NCBI GenBank assembly: GCA_043778205.1
Contig: JAYWGO010000058.1
Location: 1-64,000 of the forward strand
Length of the DNA stretch: 64,000 nt
Source: JAAFIP01 sp043778205
GTDB taxonomy: Bacteria; Pseudomonadota; Gammaproteobacteria; Burkholderiales; Burkholderiaceae_C
Reading direction: 5' to 3'
In this document: one piece after another, positions 59,714-64,000 of the stretch
How positions within the stretch are numbered: position 1 is the stretch's first letter
Layout of the letters: each line of letters begins with the position of its first letter
Position numbers and translations under genes: made by a program
Notes under the pieces: model-generated
What the model was told of the DNA's origin: nothing
Database searches by the model: none
What the model saw: the letters and a program-made list of their open reading frames with translations, nothing else

Positions 59714-59760
59714 AGGGCTATCGCCCAAGGAAATGCTGCATGAGTAGCTATCAAATTAGG
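59714..59760 (-). repeat. Dispersed palindromic repeat, copy 9
   Basis: The plus strand reads AGGGCTATCGCCCAAGGAAA followed by TGCTGCATGAGTAGCTATCA. It is intergenic between the glycosyltransferase gene and the converging PIN toxin gene. The outer GGCTAT/ATAGC-type arms are recognisable. Confidence 0.9.
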
Positions 59761-59806
59761 ACTTTATAGTTTGCCTCTTGGAACGCAGCGAAACTGCTTT
59801 TCCCAA

Positions 59807-60223
59807 TCAAACAGTCGGCAAAGCGATAAACGGATTGAGCAGCGGAACCCCAAATGATTTGAAGTCTTTGGTATTGCGTGTCACTACGGTTAGGCCATGT
59901 ACCAATGCGGTGGCCGCGATCATGGCATCTTGCAAATGGTGCGGTGCGATTCTGTGGGTTATTTTGGCCCACCGGCGGTATACCTGCGTGCCAGCAGGCA
60001 GCACATTAAAAGAACTTTCCAAGCTGTCAAGCCATAGTTCAATAGCTTGCGCTTTGGCGGCATCTTGATCGCGTGTAAGTTCAATACCGGCTTGAATTTC
60101 TCCCAACACCACAACGCTTAAATGTAGCGAATGGCTGGGTACTGACTGCACCCAGTGCACTACCGCTCCATGGGGTTTGTTTTTGCGCAGCTCGGAGACC
60201 ACATTGGTATCTAGCAAATACAT
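59807..60223 (-). CDS. vapC: VapC-like PIN-domain toxin
   Basis: A 138-residue PIN ribonuclease toxin with the classic start MYLLDTNVVSELRKNK (Asp5). Glu lies in SVVVLGEIQAGIEL near residue 43. The acidic pair lies in HHLQDAMIAATALVHGLTVV near residue 100 and the final Asp in TRNTKDFKSFGV. The ten codons before 60223 are not family-like. It follows the antitoxin gene after 33 bp. It differs clearly from the PIN protein at 45.7 kb, so the window has two unrelated pairs. Confidence 0.9.
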   Translation of the reverse strand: MYLLDTNVVSELRKNKPHGAVVHWVQSVPSHSLHLSVVVLGEIQAGIELTRDQDAAKAQAIELWLDSLESSFNVLPAGTQVYRRWAKITHRIAPHHLQDAMIAATALVHGLTVVTRNTKDFKSFGVPLLNPFIALPTV

Positions 60224-60256
60224 AGTCAGCTTGGCTGCAAGCAGCAGTGGCACAAT

Positions 60257-60529
60257 TTAAAAAACTGGCGCGCGGCGGAGGCGCTGGCGTGATGCCATGT
60301 CTAGCTTGCCAGGCAGTGGCAGGCCATCGGTAAACTTGGGGCCTTGGTGCAAAAGCCAGTCTTTAATATCAACGCTTTCTAGTTGTTTGAGCCGCTCCCA
60401 TTGCGCTACAGGCAGCAGTACTGCTGCCTGTTTACCGTGGTAAGTCACCACCTGCGGGCCTATGGTGAGCGTCGCATTAAGGAATTCGCTAAACCTAGCT
60501 TTAGCGTCTTGCACGGGCCAAGTGTTCAT
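60257..60529 (-). CDS. Phd/YefM-type antitoxin
   Basis: A 90-residue antitoxin with MNTWPVQDAKARFSEFLNAT and PQVVTYHGKQAAVLLPVAQW, the Phd/YefM signature. The C-terminus (DGLPLPGKLDMASRQRLRRA) would wrap the toxin. Starts further upstream (60565, 60574) are possible, but MNTWPVQDAK is the usual beginning. The 190 bp between its start and the aldehyde dehydrogenase gene probably hold the promoter; no clear operator was found there. Confidence 0.85.
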   Translation of the reverse strand: MNTWPVQDAKARFSEFLNATLTIGPQVVTYHGKQAAVLLPVAQWERLKQLESVDIKDWLLHQGPKFTDGLPLPGKLDMASRQRLRRAPVF

Positions 60530-60721
60530 ATGGGGTTGTGTAAAAATAGTCTGTATTCTGGTCATTTTAAACAATTGAATTGATATTGTCTACCCAAACC
60601 CGACCCACTCTAATTTTGCCCTTTGTGTTCTGAAAATTAGCGATTTATTTTTTGTGCTGGCCGACTACGGGCAGTAATTTCCTTGCATGCCGCCGCGTGC
60701 CCTAGCTTGTGGAGAGCTTTA

Positions 60722-62155
60722 TCAACCATACTTCAGCGCCACGGTCTTCAGGGTAGTAAACCCATACAGCGCCTCAAACCCTTTCTCGCGCCCATAGCCT
60801 GACGATTTAACGCCGCCAAAGGGCAGTTCTACGCCGCCGCCTGCGCCGTAGTTGTTGATGAACACTTGGCCGCTGTGCACGCGTTTGGCCATGCGCATTT
60901 GGCGGGCGCCGTCACGGGTCCAGATGCCGGCGACCAAGCCGAAGCGGGTGGCGTTGGCCAGCTCTATGGCGTGGTCTTCATCTTTGAACGCCATAGCGCA
61001 CAGCACGGGGCCAAATATTTCCTCTTGCGCTAAGCGGTGGTCTACGGGCACGTCGCGCAAAAGCGTGGGGGCTTGGTAGAAGCCGCCCTCGGGGGCCTCG
61101 TCTACCACGCGGCCTTGGGCCACCATGGGGATGCCTGCTACCTGCGCGTCGCTTAAAAAGTCCCACACACGCTGCTGTTGGCTTTGGCGTATCAAGGGCC
61201 CCAGGTCCAGGTTCATGGCGGCAGGGCCTACACGCAAATTCTCAAACACGTGGCCCAGACGCTCTAGCAAGTTGTCGTAGATCAGTTCGTCCACCAGCAG
61301 GCGTGAGCCTGCGCTGCAAGTTTGCCCAGCGTTTTGCACAATGGCGTTGACTATCACGGGAATGGCTGCGTCCAGATCCGCATCGGCAAAGACGATTTGC
61401 GGGCTTTTGCCGCCCAGCTCTAAAGTAACCGGGCAGTGCCGCTCGGCGGCTACTTGCGCAATCAAGGTGCCCACGCTGGGGCTGCCGGTAAAGCTAATGT
61501 GGTCTATGCCCGCGTGGCGCGCCAACGCGTCGCCTACCTCGTGGCCATAGCCGGTCACGATATTGACAGCCCCGGCGGGAAAGCCAACCTCTGTGGCCAG
61601 CTGTGCCACCCGCAGCAGCGACAAACACGCGTCTTCTGAGGGCTTGACCACGCACACATTGCCCGCCGCCAGCGCGCCGCCCACGCTGCGGCCAAAAATC
61701 TGCATGGGGTAGTTCCATGGAATGATGTTGCCCACCACACCAAACGGTTCACGCCAAGTGAACACGCTGTAGCCGTCCTGGTAGGGGATCGTCTGGCCAT
61801 GCAGTTTGTCGCAGGCCCCAGCGTAGAACTCAAAGTAGCGGGCCAGCGCTGCGGCATCGGCCCGCGCTTGGGCTGTGGGTTTGCCGCAGTCGCGCTGCTC
61901 AATCAAGGCCAGCTCGTCGGCGTGCTGGGCTATTTTGGCCGACAAGCGCATGAGCAGGCGGCCACGCTCTGCGCCGCTGAGTTTGCTCCACACATGGGTG
62001 TAGCAGGCGCGGGCGGCGCGCACGGCCTGGTCTACGTCGTCTGTATTGCCGCGTGCAATCTCGTCAAACGGCTGGCCGTCTGACGGGTCGGTCATGTGCA
62101 GGCTGCGCCCAGCGCTGGGGGGAACCTGGGCGTTGGCAATGTAGTGGTGTTGCAT
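60722..62155 (-). CDS. NAD(P)-dependent aldehyde dehydrogenase
   Basis: A 477-residue ALDH. Landmarks are IIPWNYPMQIFGRSVGGALA near residue 145, FTGSPSVGTLIAQVAAE near residue 222, the catalytic Glu in VTLELGGKSPQIVFADADL near residue 250 and the catalytic Cys in NAGQTCSAGSR near residue 284. EEIFGPVLCAMAF follows near residue 375. It lies 18 bp after xylA in the same direction. It could oxidise a sugar-derived aldehyde such as glycolaldehyde or a betaine-type aldehyde; the substrate is not readable. Confidence 0.9.
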   Translation of the reverse strand: MQHHYIANAQVPPSAGRSLHMTDPSDGQPFDEIARGNTDDVDQAVRAARACYTHVWSKLSGAERGRLLMRLSAKIAQHADELALIEQRDCGKPTAQARADAAALARYFEFYAGACDKLHGQTIPYQDGYSVFTWREPFGVVGNIIPWNYPMQIFGRSVGGALAAGNVCVVKPSEDACLSLLRVAQLATEVGFPAGAVNIVTGYGHEVGDALARHAGIDHISFTGSPSVGTLIAQVAAERHCPVTLELGGKSPQIVFADADLDAAIPVIVNAIVQNAGQTCSAGSRLLVDELIYDNLLERLGHVFENLRVGPAAMNLDLGPLIRQSQQQRVWDFLSDAQVAGIPMVAQGRVVDEAPEGGFYQAPTLLRDVPVDHRLAQEEIFGPVLCAMAFKDEDHAIELANATRFGLVAGIWTRDGARQMRMAKRVHSGQVFINNYGAGGGVELPFGGVKSSGYGREKGFEALYGFTTLKTVALKYG

Positions 62156-62173
62156 GGGCAGATTGTGCAGTGT

Positions 62174-63490
62174 TTAGCAAAACTGGTTGACCAAATTTTC
62201 TAAAAACTCCTGGCGGCCCGACGCAGGCTGCTCGTCGATGTTGCGTTGGTAGGCATGGTTGGCCACGTCGTCCAGTTTACTTTTGCCTGCCAGCACCTCT
62301 TGCGCCCACGGTGCTTGCCAGCCTGCGTAGCGCTGCTTTACAAACTCTGCCCACTGGCCATCTTGGATGAGCTTTTCGGCAATCAGCAGGCCGCGCGCTG
62401 TCACGTCAACACCGCCAATGTGCGAGTGGAACATGTCGATCGGGTCAAGCGACTGGCGGCGGGACTTGGCATCAAAGTTAACTCCGCCGTGGGTAAAGCC
62501 GCCGTTTTGCATGATGTAGTACATGGCCAAGGCCGTGTCGGGTGCATTGTTGGGAAACTGGTCGGTGTCCCAGCCGCACTGCATGTCGCCACGGTTCATG
62601 TCGACCGAGCCAAAAATTCCCAATGAGGTTGCGGTGGCAATTTCGTGTTCGAAGCTGTGACCTGCCAGCGTGGCGTGGTTGGCTTCGATGTTGACGGTCA
62701 CTTCTTTCTCCAGGCCCCACTGCTGCAGCATGCCAAATACAGTGGCCACGTCAAAGTCGTACTGGTGCTTGGACGGCTCGCGCGGTTTGGGTTCGATCAA
62801 GATGTGGCCTTTGAGGCCGATTTTGTGTTTGTACTCGACCACCATTTGCAAGAAGCGGCCAAACTGCAGGCCTTCTTGGCGCAGGTTGGTGTTGAGCAAG
62901 GTCTCGTAGCCTTCGCGGCCACCCCACAGCACGTAGTTGTCTCCGCCCAGGGCTTTGGTGGCGTTCATGGCTTCGCGCACTTGCAGCGCGGCCAGGGCGT
63001 AAATTTCAGGGTTGGGGTTGGTGCCTGCGCCCGACATAAAGCGGCGGTGGCTGAACGCGTTGGCGGTGCCCCAGAGCAATTTAACGCCCGTGTCGGCCTG
63101 CTTGCGGCCCAGGTAGTCCACCATCACTTTGAGGTTGTGCGCGCTTTCTTGCGGTGTTGCGCCTTCAGGTGCGATGTCGCGGTCGTGAAAAGAGTAGTAG
63201 GGCAGGCCCAGCTTGCTGAAAAACTCAAAGGCAGCATCGGCCTTGGCCTTTGCGCTTTCCATCGGATCGGTAATTTTGAACCACGGGCGCTCCAAAGTGC
63301 CACTGTGGCTGAACGGGTCAAAGCCGTTCCAGCAAAAGTTATGCCAGTAGCACACCGCCATGCGCAGTTGCTCTTTCATGGTTTTGCCCAGCACCATGCG
63401 GTTTTCGTCGTACCACTTGTAGGCTAAAGGGTTGCGCGAGTCTGCGCCTTCGTAAGTGATTTTGTCGATGCCTTCAAAAAATGGGTGCAT
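62174..63490 (-). CDS. xylA: Xylose isomerase
   Basis: Converts D-xylose to D-xylulose. The 438-residue length marks the class II enzyme. Motifs include RMAVCYWHNFCWNGFDPFSH near residue 43, YYSFHDRDIAPEG near residue 97 with the catalytic His/Asp, and YVLWGGREGYETLLNTN near residue 185. ILIEPKPREPSKHQYDFD near residue 230 and VNIEANHATLAGHSFEHE near residue 265 carry metal ligands. AGGAGACAC before the ATG at 63490 fixes the start; the open frame runs further upstream into xylB. It lies between xylB and the aldehyde dehydrogenase gene. Confidence 0.97.
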   Translation of the reverse strand: MHPFFEGIDKITYEGADSRNPLAYKWYDENRMVLGKTMKEQLRMAVCYWHNFCWNGFDPFSHSGTLERPWFKITDPMESAKAKADAAFEFFSKLGLPYYSFHDRDIAPEGATPQESAHNLKVMVDYLGRKQADTGVKLLWGTANAFSHRRFMSGAGTNPNPEIYALAALQVREAMNATKALGGDNYVLWGGREGYETLLNTNLRQEGLQFGRFLQMVVEYKHKIGLKGHILIEPKPREPSKHQYDFDVATVFGMLQQWGLEKEVTVNIEANHATLAGHSFEHEIATATSLGIFGSVDMNRGDMQCGWDTDQFPNNAPDTALAMYYIMQNGGFTHGGVNFDAKSRRQSLDPIDMFHSHIGGVDVTARGLLIAEKLIQDGQWAEFVKQRYAGWQAPWAQEVLAGKSKLDDVANHAYQRNIDEQPASGRQEFLENLVNQFC

Positions 63491-63575
63491 GGTGTGTCTC
63501 CTGTGGTGGGTAAAAGTAGGGTTGAAAAAATGCGTGAAAAAGCTTGAAATAAATAAGTAGCTTAAGCACTGGCCT

Positions 63576-64000
63576 TTAGCCAAGGGCCGCTTGCGCTGCA
63601 CCCTGTGCCTGCACCGTAAACACCGGTTTGAGTGCAGCGTACAGCTGTGTGAACTGCGCAAAGCGCTGCGCCAAGGCTTTTTGGGCTGCGGCATTGGGCT
63701 GGTAAATATGCTCTACCGCATGCTGGGTGCACACCCGTGCAATAGATGCTGCCGTGCAGCCTTCGGCGGCCAGTTGGCCTAAGCGTGCTGCGCCCAGTGC
63801 TGCGCCCACGCTGCTAACTTGGTAGGTGGCAATGCGCAAGCCCAGCACATCGGCCAGTAGCTGGGCCCACAGGGCGCTGCGGGCACCGCCGCCTACCAGT
63901 TGCAGCTGCTGGGCATTGCCGCCTGCCTGGCGCAGGGCGGTCAGCCCATCCAACAGGCCAAAGCTTACGCCCTCTAGCACAGCGTAGCCTAGGTGGGCGG
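63576..64000 (-). CDS. xylB: Xylulokinase, C-terminal part (cut by window end)
   Basis: The reading frame is open to the window edge and covers about the last 140 residues of an FGGY kinase. AVLEGVSFGLLDGLTALR and the adenosine motif LQLVGGGARSALWAQLLADV, then SSVGAALGAARLG, are typical of xylulokinase C-termini. It phosphorylates D-xylulose made by XylA, whose gene starts 85 bp downstream of its stop. The N-terminal part lies outside the window. Confidence 0.9.
   Translation of the reverse strand, partial: AHLGYAVLEGVSFGLLDGLTALRQAGGNAQQLQLVGGGARSALWAQLLADVLGLRIATYQVSSVGAALGAARLGQLAAEGCTAASIARVCTQHAVEHIYQPNAAAQKALAQRFAQFTQLYAALKPVFTVQAQGAAQAALG

Overview
The window looks like chromosomal DNA of a betaproteobacterium of the order Burkholderiales, most likely family Comamonadaceae (Rhodoferax/Limnohabitans/Polaromonas-like). 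The reasons are the family-typical order yebC-purD-acyltransferase-hemF-(nadD)-rsfS-rlmH-maf-rng, the adjacent bpt-aat pair, a PhaR repressor and a 3-hydroxybutyrate dehydrogenase (polyhydroxyalkanoate metabolism), and a RelA-type synthetase next to a tRNA-Val(GAC). The genus is an inference. No rRNA, CRISPR array, transposase gene or prophage was seen.

Layout. 0.1-5.4 kb (minus strand): alpha/beta hydrolase, Anbu proteasome-like protease, mutS and suhB. 5.7-7.0 kb: a periplasmic PBP7-type peptidase with a long basic linker. 7.2-17.1 kb: a carbohydrate island made of a divergent LacI regulator, an ABC importer with two permeases, DhaK, DhaL, an FGGY kinase and a RbsD/FucU mutarotase. 17.2-27.4 kb: IclR regulator, bpt, aat, 3-hydroxybutyrate dehydrogenase, esterase, relA, tRNA-Val, phaR, metallophosphoesterase lipoprotein, rimO. 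27.5-36.7 kb: a second carbohydrate island, an apparently complete oxidative L-fucose route to pyruvate and lactate with its own RbsABC-like importer and a divergent IclR regulator. 36.8-49.6 kb: apaH, a CNNM/CorC membrane protein, a glycine-zipper protein, an orphan LuxR-type response regulator, tRNA-Thr(CGT), fbp, pepN, a HAD phosphatase, a PIN toxin-antitoxin pair, a DUF1161 protein, a DUF853 ATPase, cytochrome c and a DUF4399 lipoprotein. 49.8-59.7 kb: DUF2946-like protein, then the housekeeping run yebC to rng followed by a polysaccharide deacetylase and a GT4 glycosyltransferase. 59.8-64 kb (minus): a second PIN toxin-antitoxin pair and xylB (cut by the window end), xylA and an aldehyde dehydrogenase.

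Three observations stand out. First, a short palindromic repeat occurs nine times in 64 kb. It lies mostly between genes, but it is also translated, in three different readings, inside mutS, a response regulator and a nadD remnant. This resembles in style the protein-coding palindromic elements of Rickettsia. Second, at the place where nadD belongs, between hemF and rsfS, only a C-terminal fragment remains; the nucleotide-binding half is gone and the remnant carries one of the repeats. Third, the first sugar island combines an FGGY kinase, a DhaKL kinase and a mutarotase with no isomerase, dehydrogenase or aldolase, so its substrate cannot be assigned by analogy.

Gene starts were moved from the longest open frame wherever a Shine-Dalgarno site, a neighbour overlap or the family N-terminus argued for it. 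Function calls rest on motifs and remembered family features; no database search was run.
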